Positions 7,735 through 17,475 are shown, counted from the stretch's first letter. The stretch: 64,000 nucleotides of DNA from Corynebacterium curieae (GCF_027570035.1 NZ_JAKMUU010000001.1:62001-126000); one strand, 5' to 3'. The notes: a model not told the origin generated them from the sequence alone. Numbers and translations are program-made.

Positions 7735-8336
7735 TAGCTCTTTCCGCCTTTGGAGTCGCCACCGGAGGGTCTGAAGTCATCTGGATCCAGGTTCTCGCTC
7801 CAACGGCGGATCTCTTCCTCATCCAACACTTCATGCGGGCCAGCATCCTGCGTGCTGGGGTGCCCACTTTGTGTTGCTTGTCCACGACCAAAGGAGCCAA
7901 AGTCGCCATAAGAATCGTGCTGCTGCGCCATTGGGGTGGCCTCGTAGATCTTAACGCCCATGTTTTCGATCTTGCGGTACAAGGAGGCCGCCATCATCGT
8001 GCGGAAGACAGCGCGGGTCGGCGAGAAGATCAAGAGGGCCCCGAGGATCGTCGTCAAGAAGCCCGGCAAAGAAAGCAACATGCCGCCCACCAAGGTAAGG
8101 CCCACATTGCTGGCGGTCTTGCCCACATTGCCGCCGCGTACGACGTATGTACCGTCCCCTGTGCGTTCGACCTGCTTTCCCATCAAGCGGCGCACTTCAA
8201 TGCCAGCGATGGACATTCCGAAGAACATGGTGACAAAGAGTGCGATAAGCGCCCAGCCAACGCCGATCCATTTTGAGACGGCCCAAAAAGTCAGGGTCTC
8301 TGCGACCATGTAGAGAGCAAAATACATAAACGGCAT
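7734..8336 (-). CDS. fxsA: FxsA family membrane protein
   Basis: 200 aa. N-terminal helices (MYFALYMVAETLTFWAVS and GVGWALIALFVTMFFGMSIAG), then the conserved IEVRR, and a third helical stretch TLVGGMLLSLPGFLTTILGALLIFSPTRAVFR, the FxsA core. The last 60 residues are hydrophilic and acidic (DEEEIRRWSENLDPDDF). FxsA in E. coli relieves phage T7 exclusion by F when overproduced; the normal role is unknown. Its stop overlaps the lnt start, so fxsA-lnt-ppm1 is one operon. It is divergent from the cobG-like gene. Confidence 0.9.
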   Translation of the reverse strand: MPFMYFALYMVAETLTFWAVSKWIGVGWALIALFVTMFFGMSIAGIEVRRLMGKQVERTGDGTYVVRGGNVGKTASNVGLTLVGGMLLSLPGFLTTILGALLIFSPTRAVFRTMMAASLYRKIENMGVKIYEATPMAQQHDSYGDFGSFGRGQATQSGHPSTQDAGPHEVLDEEEIRRWSENLDPDDFRPSGGDSKGGKS

Positions 8337-8408
8337 GGCCTCAGTCTAACGAGGCAGACTGATAAAGTGCTGGCAACACTCATGCGCGAAGGTGCAACCG
8401 CGGCAGGT

Positions 8409-8414
8409 TAGACT
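8409..8414 (+). promoter_or_regulatory. -10 element, leaderless start of cobG-like gene
   Basis: TAGACT ends 7 nt before the ATG at 8422, the spacing expected if transcription starts at the start codon. This decides for ATG 8422 over an upstream in-frame GTG at 8392. Confidence 0.55.
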
Positions 8415-8421
8415 AGTGCGC

Positions 8422-9207
8422 ATGTTTACTCCTGCGCTTTTTGAAGACCCCCAGTACGGCACGTGCATCCGCATCCACGTTGCCGGCGGCAGCACCCACG
8501 CCCAGGATTGGGTCACTTTGGCGCAGTGCGCCAGTGCTGTTGCGGATGGGTATGTCTACATCGACCGGTTCTCCGCAATCGAGTTGCGCGGCATTAAGGA
8601 TGCGGAGGCACTCAATCAGCAGCTCCAGGAATTGCAATTGCGCGCAACGGCGATGCCGGTGCTGGCTTCGCCTTTGTCGGCGGAGGCCAAGCAAACGGCC
8701 CAGAACATCGCGGCTGAGCTGGAAGCGGCGGAAGGCGGTCCCGGGATTGCCGTCATTGCCCACGATGACGTACCGACCGGCGCGGCTGCAGTCAGCCTTA
8801 GCATCGACGGGGACGGAGCCCTGCGCCTTGAGCGTTCCCCGCTTGGCGACGCCCCCTCTGCCACACTGACTCCACAGGCTGCTGCCCACCACTATGAGGA
8901 GGCGCTCCAAGGCGCCGAATCCCTAGAGCATAATGCCTCCGACCTGGCAGAACCAGGCCCTATTGGCTGGCTAGATCAGCATTTGCCTGCCGGCATCGTT
9001 GATCTGGGTGCCGGCGTGCACCGCGGCGCCATCCCTGCCGAGTTTGCGCAGCTCATCGGCCAGTTAGAGGTAGACATCACCGTCACCCCATGGGGCGGAT
9101 TAGTCTTTCACAATATTGCCGAGGGCGACGCCGAAGTGGTACTGCGAGTACTCGCCCCACGCGGATTCATCTTCGATATCAACTCTCCCCTGCTGCGCGC
9201 AGAGTAA
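8422..9207 (+). CDS. orphan CobG-like (precorrin-3B synthase family) protein
   Basis: 261 aa from ATG 8422. Two ferredoxin-like half domains of the nitrite/sulfite reductase family are visible: N-terminal GTCIRIHVAGGSTHAQDWVT to ELRGI, and C-terminal QLEVDITVTPWGGLVFHNI. Complete CobG binds sirohaem-type substrate and a 4Fe-4S cluster through four cysteines; here there are only two cysteines, both N-terminal, and no C-x-C cluster. No other cobalamin gene is in the window, although I recall cob genes at this place in C. glutamicum. It may be a remnant retained with a new or no function. Confidence 0.75.
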   Translation: MFTPALFEDPQYGTCIRIHVAGGSTHAQDWVTLAQCASAVADGYVYIDRFSAIELRGIKDAEALNQQLQELQLRATAMPVLASPLSAEAKQTAQNIAAELEAAEGGPGIAVIAHDDVPTGAAAVSLSIDGDGALRLERSPLGDAPSATLTPQAAAHHYEEALQGAESLEHNASDLAEPGPIGWLDQHLPAGIVDLGAGVHRGAIPAEFAQLIGQLEVDITVTPWGGLVFHNIAEGDAEVVLRVLAPRGFIFDINSPLLRAE

Positions 9208-9221
9208 AAAGAACGCAGGAT

Positions 9222-9968
9222 CTAGCGCGGCATGTGCCGCCATATTGGGCGCGGTACAAGCCGCATGACCCACGCGAGGCCCTGCAGAGCCCGAGGAATC
9301 CATATGGTGTGCGAACGCGGCTTACCGCGCTGTGCATCGCGGGAAATACAACCGACAACGGCCTCGGCCACATCTGCCGGACGCACAGAAAGCGGCGCCG
9401 GCTTCATTCCTTCCGTTATGCTGCCGATGACAAAGCCAGGGCGCGCGGTAATAAGGCCTACCTGGCTGCCGTGCAGCTTGTCCGCCAGCCCCTGACAAAA
9501 GGCATCAAGACCGGCCTTGGTAGATCCGTACACGTAGTTTGCCCGGCGAGCCCTCCAGCCTGCAATCGAGGAAAAGGCGACGATATGGCCGCGGTCCATT
9601 CGCTGGGAAACCAGCGTAAGCAGTGAAATCTGCGCGGCATAATCGATTGTGGCGATGTCGACCGCGTGGAAAGCATCGCGTTCCGCCCGCTGCTGATCGC
9701 CCAGGATGCCAAAGGCGACGACAGCAAGCTCAAGGGGGCCTGCTAACTCTATGGCGCGATCGACCACACCGGCGTGGGACGGAAAATCTGCGGCGTCGAA
9801 ATCGAGCAGATGCACGCTGCGCGCACCTGCCGCCCTGAGCTGGCCTTCCATGCCCTCCATTCCGTGGGTGCCACGAGCGGCGAGCACAATATCTTGGCCT
9901 GGGGCTACTCTCCTAGCGATTTCTCCGCCGATATCGCTGCGGCCTCCCAGAATTAGTACGCCAGCCAT
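9222..9968 (-). CDS. short-chain dehydrogenase, DprE2-like
   Basis: 248 aa. NAD(P) loop LILGGRSDIGGEIA at 5-18, catalytic Ser133/134 (AFSSIAG), Tyr147 and Lys151 (YVYGSTKAG). The C-terminal RPGFVIGSITEGMKPAPLSV region resembles decaprenylphosphoryl-D-2-keto erythropentose reductase (DprE2), which with DprE1 makes the arabinose donor of the cell wall. No DprE1 gene is nearby, so this is probably the paralogue; I recall that C. glutamicum has such a DprE2 paralogue at this locus with an overlapping role. The ATG at 9968 overlaps the stop of the M24 peptidase. Confidence 0.82.
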   Translation of the reverse strand: MAGVLILGGRSDIGGEIARRVAPGQDIVLAARGTHGMEGMEGQLRAAGARSVHLLDFDAADFPSHAGVVDRAIELAGPLELAVVAFGILGDQQRAERDAFHAVDIATIDYAAQISLLTLVSQRMDRGHIVAFSSIAGWRARRANYVYGSTKAGLDAFCQGLADKLHGSQVGLITARPGFVIGSITEGMKPAPLSVRPADVAEAVVGCISRDAQRGKPRSHTIWIPRALQGLAWVMRLVPRPIWRHMPR

Positions 9969-11095
9969 TAACGGACGTCACGCGGAGCTTGGTTCAGGGA
10001 CTCGTAGCCATCGTTGGTAAGGACCACGATGTCTTCCAAACGCATGCCCCACTTGCCTTCCAAGTAGATACCCGGCTCAATGGAAAAGGCCATGCCCTCT
10101 TCCAAGGCGAGATCGTTGCCTTCCATAATGAAGGGCTCCTCGTGCGTGGACAGGCCGATGCCATGTCCGGTGCGGTGGACAAAGTAGTCGCCCCATCCGG
10201 CTGCCGAGATCGCCTGGCGGGCAATGGCATCGATGTCTGCGGCGGTGCTGCCGGGGTGGGATGCTGCGCGAGCGGCAGCTTGGGCGTCGGCAAGCACGGC
10301 GTAGGCATCCTGAAAATCCTGCGGGGCCGTGGAAATATCCCCGCCCACTACGTAGGTGCGGGTGCAATCGGAGTGGTAGCTGGAAGGCAAAGTGCCTCCG
10401 ATATCGACGACGACTGGCTCGCCCTCAGCCAACTCGCGATCCGAAAAGCTATGGTGCGGGTTGGCGCCATTCGGGCCCGATCCGACGATGACGAAATCGA
10501 TAACAGAGTGCTCCTGCAGGATGAGCTTTTCCAGTTCGTGGGCCACCTCGGCTTCGGTGCGGCCGGCCTGCAAAAGCTGTGGAACCTGCGCGTGGACCGC
10601 GTCGATAGCCTGCCCGGCCTTGCGCAGCTCAGCAATCTCAGCCTCGTCTTTGCGGGTAAAGAGTTCGGCCAGTGCGTAAGTGGCCAGTTCATAGCTGGCG
10701 TGTGGGAGCAGATCTTGGAAACGCAGCACGTGATCTGCAGTCAGCGACTGTCCCAGCGCTACCTTGCCTAGTCCGTCGCCTGCGCCACGCAGTGCAAGCT
10801 CATAAGGATTTTCTCCGTCATTCCAGCCACGCAACTCTACATCCAGCTCACCTACCGGTGCAGCCTTGATATCGGTGATATCGGTATTAGGCGCGACGAT
10901 CCATGCATTGCCCTGCTGAGGCACGACCAAGACCGTCAGGCGTTCGTGGGAAGAGACCCAGGAGCCGGTGAGGTAGGCAAAGTCTGGTCCCGTGCCAATG
11001 AGGAGCAGATCGATGCCCTTGTCTGCAGCTGCCTTTTGTGCGGCGTGCAGACGCTGGGCGTAGACATCAGCGGAAAAAGTCTGAGTATCAGTCAT
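9968..11095 (-). CDS. M24 family Xaa-Pro peptidase
   Basis: 375 aa with the two-domain prolidase/aminopeptidase P layout: a creatinase-like N-terminal domain (1-150) and the pita-bread catalytic domain. The five metal ligands are present: Asp231 (VVDIGG), Asp243 (HSDCTRT), His311 (HRTGHGIG), Glu340 (FSIEPG) and Glu354 (MRLEDIV). It should cleave an N-terminal residue from, or dipeptides with, proline in the cytosol. It is first of a two-gene unit with the SDR, and follows helY by 32 nt. Confidence 0.93.
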   Translation of the reverse strand: MTDTQTFSADVYAQRLHAAQKAAADKGIDLLLIGTGPDFAYLTGSWVSSHERLTVLVVPQQGNAWIVAPNTDITDIKAAPVGELDVELRGWNDGENPYELALRGAGDGLGKVALGQSLTADHVLRFQDLLPHASYELATYALAELFTRKDEAEIAELRKAGQAIDAVHAQVPQLLQAGRTEAEVAHELEKLILQEHSVIDFVIVGSGPNGANPHHSFSDRELAEGEPVVVDIGGTLPSSYHSDCTRTYVVGGDISTAPQDFQDAYAVLADAQAAARAASHPGSTAADIDAIARQAISAAGWGDYFVHRTGHGIGLSTHEEPFIMEGNDLALEEGMAFSIEPGIYLEGKWGMRLEDIVVLTNDGYESLNQAPRDVR

Positions 11096-11127
11096 GCCCC
11101 AGAGTCTACTCGTCCGCGCCGCGGATA

Positions 11128-13944
11128 TTAGGCACCAATGGCTACGACACCGCGCTGAATTGCGTCGATGGCCCGGCGGGCATTGCGTTGAATCTCGCCG
11201 TCGTGCCCCGTTTTAGCCACTTGTTGCAGCAAGTTGATAACTTGGCGGCACCAACGGACAAAATCACCCGGGGTGAGCTCGGCGCCGGCTTCATTGGCCG
11301 CAGCCATGCAGTAGCCCAAGGGTGCGCCGGCCGCCCATTGGTGTACCGCCAAGGTGAACCCGGCTTCCGGCTCTCGGGTAGGTGGCAGCCGGTGGCGCTG
11401 CTCGTCAGCGGTAAGTTCGGTGTACACGCGCCACGTGGCATTCATAGCGTCAGCCATGCGCTCGGTGGCTGCTTCCGGTTGCCCACTGGTGGCATTGCGG
11501 TTTTCGAAACAGCACAGGGAGGCAACGCCGGCAAGCTCTGCGGGATCGAGTTCATCCCAAATTCCGCGCTTGAGGCATTGTGCGACGAGCAGATCGGATT
11601 CGCTGTGAATTTTGGCAAGGCGCTCGCCTTCTTCGGTAATAACCGGCGTGCGATCGGCACCGACCCCGGTGAATTCTACGTAGTCCATTTCTGCGAGGAG
11701 GTCCACGATGCGCTCGAAGGTGCGGCCCAATGTATCCGTAGCTTTATTGACCTTGGACTGCAGCTTGTCCCGATCACGCTCGCGCCGTGCAAGCTTTTGT
11801 GCCAGGCCCGCCAGCTGTTCGCGGTCAGTAGCCGGCCAATCGTGAGCTGGATGAGCACGCAGTGCGTCGCGCAACTGACCTACCCGCTTATTTGGCCGAG
11901 CGCGGGTGTGCGACTTCATGCGCTTGGGCCGGTCGAAGTGTTCGCGGTGCAAAACATCCTGCACATATCGAGTATTGCGGCGCGGGTTCTTGCGCACCGG
12001 CTTGGGGATCTTGATGCTACCGACTTGGATCGGTGGGTTATTGATTCCGGCTGCATCGATACGTCCCGACCACCCGGACTCAGTGGTAATCCACGGGCGA
12101 GGATCCGCGGTTTGGTTAGCGGGAGTAACAACCGCGGCGAGAATTGGACGCTTCTTGCCGGGCATGGCAATAACATCGCCCAGCTGCAGGCGTCCCAGTA
12201 CCGCAATCACCTCTTGGTTGCGCTGGTTGGCACTATCGATTTTTGATTGCTTTTCTTCCGCTGTGAGCTCGCGGCGCAGGCGGACATAGTCCATGAGAAC
12301 CTCGGCGGGATCTTCTCCGTCCTTAGCAGGCGGAGCAAGCGACGCCACGGCATCATCGAGCTGATTGCGCAGTTCTCGCACGCGATGCTCGGCGCGTTCA
12401 ATCTCGCGAGTTTCCTCCACGACGGAGCCATCGGCTTGGAACTGTGCGAAGGACTTTTCCAAAAGGCGGAGAGATTCCTCGAAACCAAGCATGCCCAGCA
12501 AATTGATCGCCATATTGTAGCCCGGTGCAAAAGTGGAAATGAGAGGATACGTACGGGTAGAAGCAAGGCCAGCTACTTGACGCGGATCCATGGCGGGGGC
12601 CCACTGCACGACTGCATTGCCCAAGGTATCGATGCCACGGCGTCCTGCGCGGCCCGTCAGCTGCGTGTACTGGCCTGGGGTGAGATCGACGTGCGCCTCA
12701 CCATTGAATTTGATGAGCTTTTCTAGCACCACGGTGCGCGCCGGCATGTTGATGCCGAGTGCGAGCGTTTCAGTAGCAAAAACGGCGCGGACGAGCCCGC
12801 GTACGAATAGGTCTTCCACGATATGCCGGAAGGCGGGCAGCATGCCCGCATGGTGTGCGGCAAAGCCACGGGACAGGGCTTCGCGCCAGCGCTTAAAATC
12901 TAGAACTTGCAGATCTTCTTCAGGGATACCTTCCACACCCGCATCGACGATGTCCTTGATCTGGCGCGCCTCCTCTTGGGAGGTAAGCACCATGCGGCTG
13001 CGCAGGCACTGATAGAGAGCGCCATCGCAGCCTGCACGGGAGAAGATGAAGGTGATCGCCGGAAGCATGTCCTGCGATTGCAATACCTTCAATACCTCTG
13101 GGCGGCCCAAGGGGCGATAGCGATCCTGCTGCCGGGCGGCGCCGGAGCGTCCCCTTCCTTTACCGTGGAATTCGCTGCGTCCGCCACCCTTGTGACGCGC
13201 ACGCGCGCGAAAGCCCTTGCCAGACTTATAGTCCGCGCGACCATCGTCGGTATCGCCGGCCTCAAGGCGCTGGATCCTACGCTCTAGCTCGGCGTTGACC
13301 TGGCCGCCAGATTCTGGCTCGAAGAGCGGATAAATCTTGCGCCCCAGCATCATCCACTGGTCGAGGGGAACTGGGCGGTGTTCGGAGACGATGACGGTGG
13401 TATCGCCGCGCACGGTAGAAAGCCAATCGCCGAATTCTTCCGAATTGGACACTGTGGCAGATAGGCCGATGATGGAGACATGATCCGCGAGGTTGAGGAT
13501 GACCTCTTCCCACACTGCGCCGCGGGAGGCATCAGCCAAAAAGTGGATCTCATCCATGACTACGTGGGTCAAGCGATCGAGGGCCGCGGATTCTGCGTAA
13601 ATCATATTGCGCAGCACCTCTGTGGTCATGACGACGATCTCTGCATCAGGGTTGATCGATACGTCACCGGTGAGCAGGCCTACGGCTTCTTCGCCATGCT
13701 CTTCCACCAAGTCGTGGTACTTCTGGTTACTCAAGGCTTTAATCGGCGTCGTATAAAAGCACTTGGTTCCCCGGCTCAGCGCCAAAGAGACAGCAAATTC
13801 GCCCACGATCGTTTTGCCGGCGCCGGTCGGCGCGCAAACCAGTACGCCATGACCGTCCTCCACGGCTTGGCAGCCCTTTACCTGGAACTCATCCAAAGGG
13901 TATGGCAGGGCTGCGGTAAAGGAATCCAGATGAGTTTCAGTCAT
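11128..13944 (-). CDS. helY: Ski2-like DEAD/DEAH-box helicase HelY
   Basis: 938 aa. Q-tip region DEFQVKGCQAVEDG, Walker A CAPTGAGKT at 37-45, motif Ia TTPIKALSNQK, motif II DEIH at 131-134, motif III GLSATVSN, motif VI QLTGRAGRRGID. A basic insert rich in Arg/Gly/Lys (about 230-275, RARHKGGGRSEFHGKGRGR) lies between the RecA domains, and the C-terminal part is the Mtr4/Ski2-type helical domain. Related enzymes unwind RNA for degradation. It sits directly downstream of tatC, as in mycobacteria. Confidence 0.95.
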   Translation of the reverse strand: MTETHLDSFTAALPYPLDEFQVKGCQAVEDGHGVLVCAPTGAGKTIVGEFAVSLALSRGTKCFYTTPIKALSNQKYHDLVEEHGEEAVGLLTGDVSINPDAEIVVMTTEVLRNMIYAESAALDRLTHVVMDEIHFLADASRGAVWEEVILNLADHVSIIGLSATVSNSEEFGDWLSTVRGDTTVIVSEHRPVPLDQWMMLGRKIYPLFEPESGGQVNAELERRIQRLEAGDTDDGRADYKSGKGFRARARHKGGGRSEFHGKGRGRSGAARQQDRYRPLGRPEVLKVLQSQDMLPAITFIFSRAGCDGALYQCLRSRMVLTSQEEARQIKDIVDAGVEGIPEEDLQVLDFKRWREALSRGFAAHHAGMLPAFRHIVEDLFVRGLVRAVFATETLALGINMPARTVVLEKLIKFNGEAHVDLTPGQYTQLTGRAGRRGIDTLGNAVVQWAPAMDPRQVAGLASTRTYPLISTFAPGYNMAINLLGMLGFEESLRLLEKSFAQFQADGSVVEETREIERAEHRVRELRNQLDDAVASLAPPAKDGEDPAEVLMDYVRLRRELTAEEKQSKIDSANQRNQEVIAVLGRLQLGDVIAMPGKKRPILAAVVTPANQTADPRPWITTESGWSGRIDAAGINNPPIQVGSIKIPKPVRKNPRRNTRYVQDVLHREHFDRPKRMKSHTRARPNKRVGQLRDALRAHPAHDWPATDREQLAGLAQKLARRERDRDKLQSKVNKATDTLGRTFERIVDLLAEMDYVEFTGVGADRTPVITEEGERLAKIHSESDLLVAQCLKRGIWDELDPAELAGVASLCCFENRNATSGQPEAATERMADAMNATWRVYTELTADEQRHRLPPTREPEAGFTLAVHQWAAGAPLGYCMAAANEAGAELTPGDFVRWCRQVINLLQQVAKTGHDGEIQRNARRAIDAIQRGVVAIGA

Positions 13945-13965
13945 GACTCCCCAGGCTACCCGTGC

Positions 13966-15060
13966 CTAGAGGACATCGTCGAAAAAGCCGCCGCTGGTCG
14001 ACGAAGTCCCACTGGCACCGGTGCTCCATGTCTGCTGCGGCTGCTGCTGTGCCTGTTGTACTGGCTGTGAAACGGGTTGAGAGGGCCCCGGTGAAGGGTT
14101 TACTCTGCTCGGCGCCTCGACAGGGGTTGGCCCGCCTATGGCTCCTGGTCCAGCGCCAAGCGGCGAAGCAGTCTCATCATCGAGATCCATCCACTCGGGG
14201 CGTTCGCGCTGCATGCGCTTATCGTGGAGGCGGCAGAACTGGAATGCGATCTCGATGAGCAAGATGAGTGAACCAGCCAGTACCACCATCGAGAAAGGAT
14301 CCTGGCCTGGGGTGACAAAGGCGGCAAAAATCATCACGACGACAATGATGATACGACGCTTGTCTTTGACGTGTTCATATTCGAGCACGCCAATAAGGTT
14401 CAGGGACACGATAAGCAGTGGGATTTCAAAGCTGATGCCAAAGATAAGCAGCAGGGCCAAGAGGAAGTAGAAGTAGCGCTCACCGGTCAGGGCCGCTGTT
14501 TGATACTCGGCGCCGATGCCCATGAGGAATTCCAAACCCACGGACAAGATGAAATAGGCCAGCACGGCACCGGCAACGAATAGGCCCACCGCGGCGCTGA
14601 CAAAGCTCAACGTGTAGCGGCGCTCGTTCTTATGGAGACCAGGCACAACGAAGGCCCAGACCTGGTACAGCCACACCGGCGAGGACAATACGGTGCCGGC
14701 CAAAGCTCCTACTTTCAGGCGCAATAGGAGCATTTCAAACGGGCTGGTGGCCAATAGACGGCACTCGCCGTCCGCGCTAAAGGAGGCGCGCTTATCTGGG
14801 GGCAGCGCACAATACGGCTCTCGTAGAATTTCACCTAACGGAGACAGCCCGAATGGTGCTCGTTGGTACCAAATGAACCCAATGATGGCCCCGACAACAA
14901 CCGCTAACACGGAAATAATGATGCGACGGCGCAGCTCCTGCAGGTGCTCCACCAAGGTCATCTCCCCGGTAGGGTTCTTCTGCTTGCGCGAAAAGCGCAG
15001 CTTTCCCTTCACGCTCTTGCTTGCCTTCTGGGGAGATAGAGGCTGTGACTGTGACGACAT
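13966..15060 (-). CDS. tatC: Sec-independent protein translocase TatC
   Basis: 364 aa. TatC core with MTLVEHLQELRRRI at about 34-47 followed by six hydrophobic helices up to about 285; PFGLSPLGE and the FEMLLLRLK loop are typical substrate-binding parts. A soluble tail of about 75 residues is rich in Pro, Gln and Ser (QPVQQAQQQPQQ), which makes the protein longer than E. coli TatC. It recognises twin-arginine signal peptides and works with TatA encoded 108 nt upstream. Confidence 0.95.
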   Translation of the reverse strand: MSSQSQPLSPQKASKSVKGKLRFSRKQKNPTGEMTLVEHLQELRRRIIISVLAVVVGAIIGFIWYQRAPFGLSPLGEILREPYCALPPDKRASFSADGECRLLATSPFEMLLLRLKVGALAGTVLSSPVWLYQVWAFVVPGLHKNERRYTLSFVSAAVGLFVAGAVLAYFILSVGLEFLMGIGAEYQTAALTGERYFYFLLALLLIFGISFEIPLLIVSLNLIGVLEYEHVKDKRRIIIVVVMIFAAFVTPGQDPFSMVVLAGSLILLIEIAFQFCRLHDKRMQRERPEWMDLDDETASPLGAGPGAIGGPTPVEAPSRVNPSPGPSQPVSQPVQQAQQQPQQTWSTGASGTSSTSGGFFDDVL

Positions 15061-15168
15061 CAGTGTGGCTCTTTCAACGCAAAGAAGCGAACACTTCCCT
15101 ACTGCACGGATTGCGGGTGCATATCCGCGCGCTGCAGAGGTGTTCGCGCGACGACAGGTTAGGGGCGT

Positions 15169-15432
15169 TTACTGCTGAGTATTGGTGTTGTTCTGCTGGC
15201 CCGGCTGCATGTCTGGGCGGTTCCAGAATTCCTCATCGGACTGCTGCTTCTGGTTCAGCTGCGCCTGAGACTGAGAACGCTGGGCTTCCTCGGAATGCAT
15301 CTCATTGACCTCAGACTTGAAGATGCGCGCGGAACGGCCAATAGAGCGTGCCAATTCCGGCAACTTCTTTGCACCGAATAACAAGACGATGACAAGAACG
15401 ATTAGGCCAATTTCCATAGGTCCTATACTCAT
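15169..15432 (-). CDS. tatA: Sec-independent protein translocase TatA
   Basis: 87 aa. One N-terminal membrane helix ([13 protein letters not shown]), the [16 protein letters not shown] hinge and amphipathic helix, then a Gln/Asn-rich tail. TatA polymerises to form the protein-conducting element of the Tat system with TatC. ATG at 15432 is used; a second ATG five codons in is possible. No TatB is nearby; the 108-nt gap to tatC holds no gene. Confidence 0.95.
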   Translation of the reverse strand: MSIGPMEIGLIVLVIVLLFGAKKLPELARSIGRSARIFKSEVNEMHSEEAQRSQSQAQLNQKQQSDEEFWNRPDMQPGQQNNTNTQQ

Positions 15433-15529
15433 GGAGAAACCTCTTTCAACTAGTGCACCAGCATGCCGGAAAGCATCACCGCCAACTTATCTGCCGGCGG
15501 GCGGGCGCAGTAAACGGGCAAGTAACTGG

Positions 15530-16486
15530 CTACTGAGTATAGCCGCTCAAGGCGGTGTTTCCTCGCTCCGCAATGAGGTTTACCACGGATTGAGGAGCCA
15601 CTACCCGCAACCTATCAGCTTGACCAAGGGCAAAGCGAATAAGCCAATCCACTGATCCCATTGGCATCGTTGCAGCTACTTCCCCATTTCCTAAGTCTTC
15701 ACCCAGGCGCATATCGTAATACTCAGCCAGCCACGTGAATTCTTGGTTAATTGCTAGTTGCACGGTGTCCCCATCGCCCAAATTAAAGGGTGAAGAGGCA
15801 TCAAAGTCGAGGTCTTTCAGGTGCGGCTGGGATTTTTCCTCCACGATACGAGCCTTACTAATGCGGTCGATGCGGAAGGTGCGATGCGCTTGCTTTGCTT
15901 CCTCCCAAGCGGCCACGTAGGGCTCGGAATCGACGATGAAAATGCGGGCTGGGTCCACCACCCTCTCGGATTCAGCATTTGAGGATGCGCTCCAGTAACG
16001 CAGCCTTACCCGCTTTCTTTCGTTGACTGCTTGGGTCAAAAGCGCCTGGATATCCGTCTCTTGAGGGGCGGGAGTAGACAGCGACTCATAGATGGCGGCT
16101 GTCTTTTCATCCATGATGCCGCGCAGCTTAGTGGCGGCGGATTCGACCGCGCGGGCGTCGATTAGCCCTGGCATCGCCTGCAAGGACTCCAGGGTAAGGA
16201 GCAAAGCACCGGCTTCCGTCGGGGTAAGGCGCAGAGCCTGGCTCAAGCCTTGATCATTGTGAATGGTTACCCCATCGCGATAACTGAAGGTGAGATCAAT
16301 GAGATCCTCGGTATTGCGCCCAGTACCGGAACAAAAGAGCCGATCGAGGGCTTCTTTCAATTCGCCAGGATCCATACCCAAATCTTTGGCCGCTTCCATG
16401 GGCGTCTTGTCGGGGTGATTTTTGAAGTATGGAATCAGGTTTAAAGAGCGCACTAGCGCCTGGAGCTTTAGTGATCCGTCAGCCAT
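15530..16486 (-). CDS. pafC: WYL-domain transcriptional regulator PafC
   Basis: 318 aa from ATG 16486 (MADGSLKLQALVRSL), chosen because AGGAAGG precedes it at good spacing and the longer frame would run into pafB. An N-terminal winged-helix region (LVRSLNLIPYFKNHPDKTPMEAAKDLGM) is followed by the WYL ligand domain (VRLRYWSASSNAESERVVDPARIFIVDSEPYVAAWEE) and a WCX-type C-terminal domain. PafB and PafC form a heterodimer that activates DNA-damage genes in mycobacteria, apparently sensing single-stranded DNA. Confidence 0.92.
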   Translation of the reverse strand: MADGSLKLQALVRSLNLIPYFKNHPDKTPMEAAKDLGMDPGELKEALDRLFCSGTGRNTEDLIDLTFSYRDGVTIHNDQGLSQALRLTPTEAGALLLTLESLQAMPGLIDARAVESAATKLRGIMDEKTAAIYESLSTPAPQETDIQALLTQAVNERKRVRLRYWSASSNAESERVVDPARIFIVDSEPYVAAWEEAKQAHRTFRIDRISKARIVEEKSQPHLKDLDFDASSPFNLGDGDTVQLAINQEFTWLAEYYDMRLGEDLGNGEVAATMPMGSVDWLIRFALGQADRLRVVAPQSVVNLIAERGNTALSGYTQ

Positions 16487-16506
16487 GACTAGCCTTCCTC
16501 CTGCGA

Positions 16507-17475
16507 TTATGACGCCTTGCGTAAAAGGGAGATGACCTCTTGGCGGACCCCGGCTGGTTCGAGCACCTGTACCGCTGGTGCATAGCCGGCCGCGGTCCGC
16601 ACGAGCCAATCCTTATCCACCTTGTGCAGCAACACAGTGCCATCGGGTTGTTGCTCGCCGGCATCTAAAAGCTCTCGTGCCTGCCCGTCAGGGATAACGA
16701 GGCGCGCATCGACTTTTTCCCCTCGCTGCAGTGCACGCTCTACTAACACCTGCAGGTCTTCAGTTGGAGCGGGGTGCTCCGCGGGATCGTGCGAGCGCTT
16801 GATGTCAGAGACGCGGAGGGCGCGAAAGACGCGCGGTTCGTTGCGGTCCACATCGAATCCCACGAGGTAGATGCGACTGTCCCGGTTGACCACTCCCCAA
16901 GGGTCCATGACACGGCGTACCGGCTCAGTAGCCGGATTAGCACGGTAGGAAAACGTAATGCGGAGCTGATTGCGCACCGCAGCGAGCACCGCGGTGATGA
17001 TTTCTGGGGCAAGTCGAGTGATGTCATTGACCGCCGTGTATACCGGTGCGCCTGCGAGGTTGCGTGAGGCGCCGCTGGCAGCAATCTTCGTCCATCCCGA
17101 CAGGGAAAAATCGCTTAAGCCGCCGGTGGTACCCACGCCTCCTGCAATCCCTAGAACCATGGCCTCCTCAGGGGAAAACTCCACCGGAGGAAGCTGGTAG
17201 CTGCTCGAGTCAAGGCGATAACGCGCACCGTCTTCGCTACCGGAATGCACAATGGGCACCCCGGCGCGCTGGAGGGTTGCGATGTCTCGTGCAAGCGATT
17301 TGGCAAAGGCTTCATCTGACTTATCGCCGTATCCTGCTACATGACGGCGAATCCAGGAGGCAGTGCGGTCCGGGCTACCGCCGGAGTTGGCGGCGCCCTG
17401 TAGCGCGAAAGAGAGGTTGGTGAGTCTTTCTACCGCCTCATCATGCCGTTTCGGCGCGGGGTTGTGTGCTGCCAC
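16507..17475 (-). CDS. pafB: WYL-domain transcriptional regulator PafB
   Basis: 322 aa from GTG 17475. Winged helix at about 15-80 (RLTNLSFALQGAANSGGSPDRTASWIRRHVAGYGDKSDEAF...), then the WYL core with ITFSYRANPATEPVRRVMDPWGVVNRDSRIYLVGFD, and the C-terminal WCX part. Partner of PafC, encoded 20 nt downstream, in the LexA-independent DNA-damage response described for mycobacteria. Its place after pafA gives the name proteasome accessory factor, although no direct role in pupylation is known. Confidence 0.93.
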   Translation of the reverse strand: MAAHNPAPKRHDEAVERLTNLSFALQGAANSGGSPDRTASWIRRHVAGYGDKSDEAFAKSLARDIATLQRAGVPIVHSGSEDGARYRLDSSSYQLPPVEFSPEEAMVLGIAGGVGTTGGLSDFSLSGWTKIAASGASRNLAGAPVYTAVNDITRLAPEIITAVLAAVRNQLRITFSYRANPATEPVRRVMDPWGVVNRDSRIYLVGFDVDRNEPRVFRALRVSDIKRSHDPAEHPAPTEDLQVLVERALQRGEKVDARLVIPDGQARELLDAGEQQPDGTVLLHKVDKDWLVRTAAGYAPAVQVLEPAGVRQEVISLLRKAS

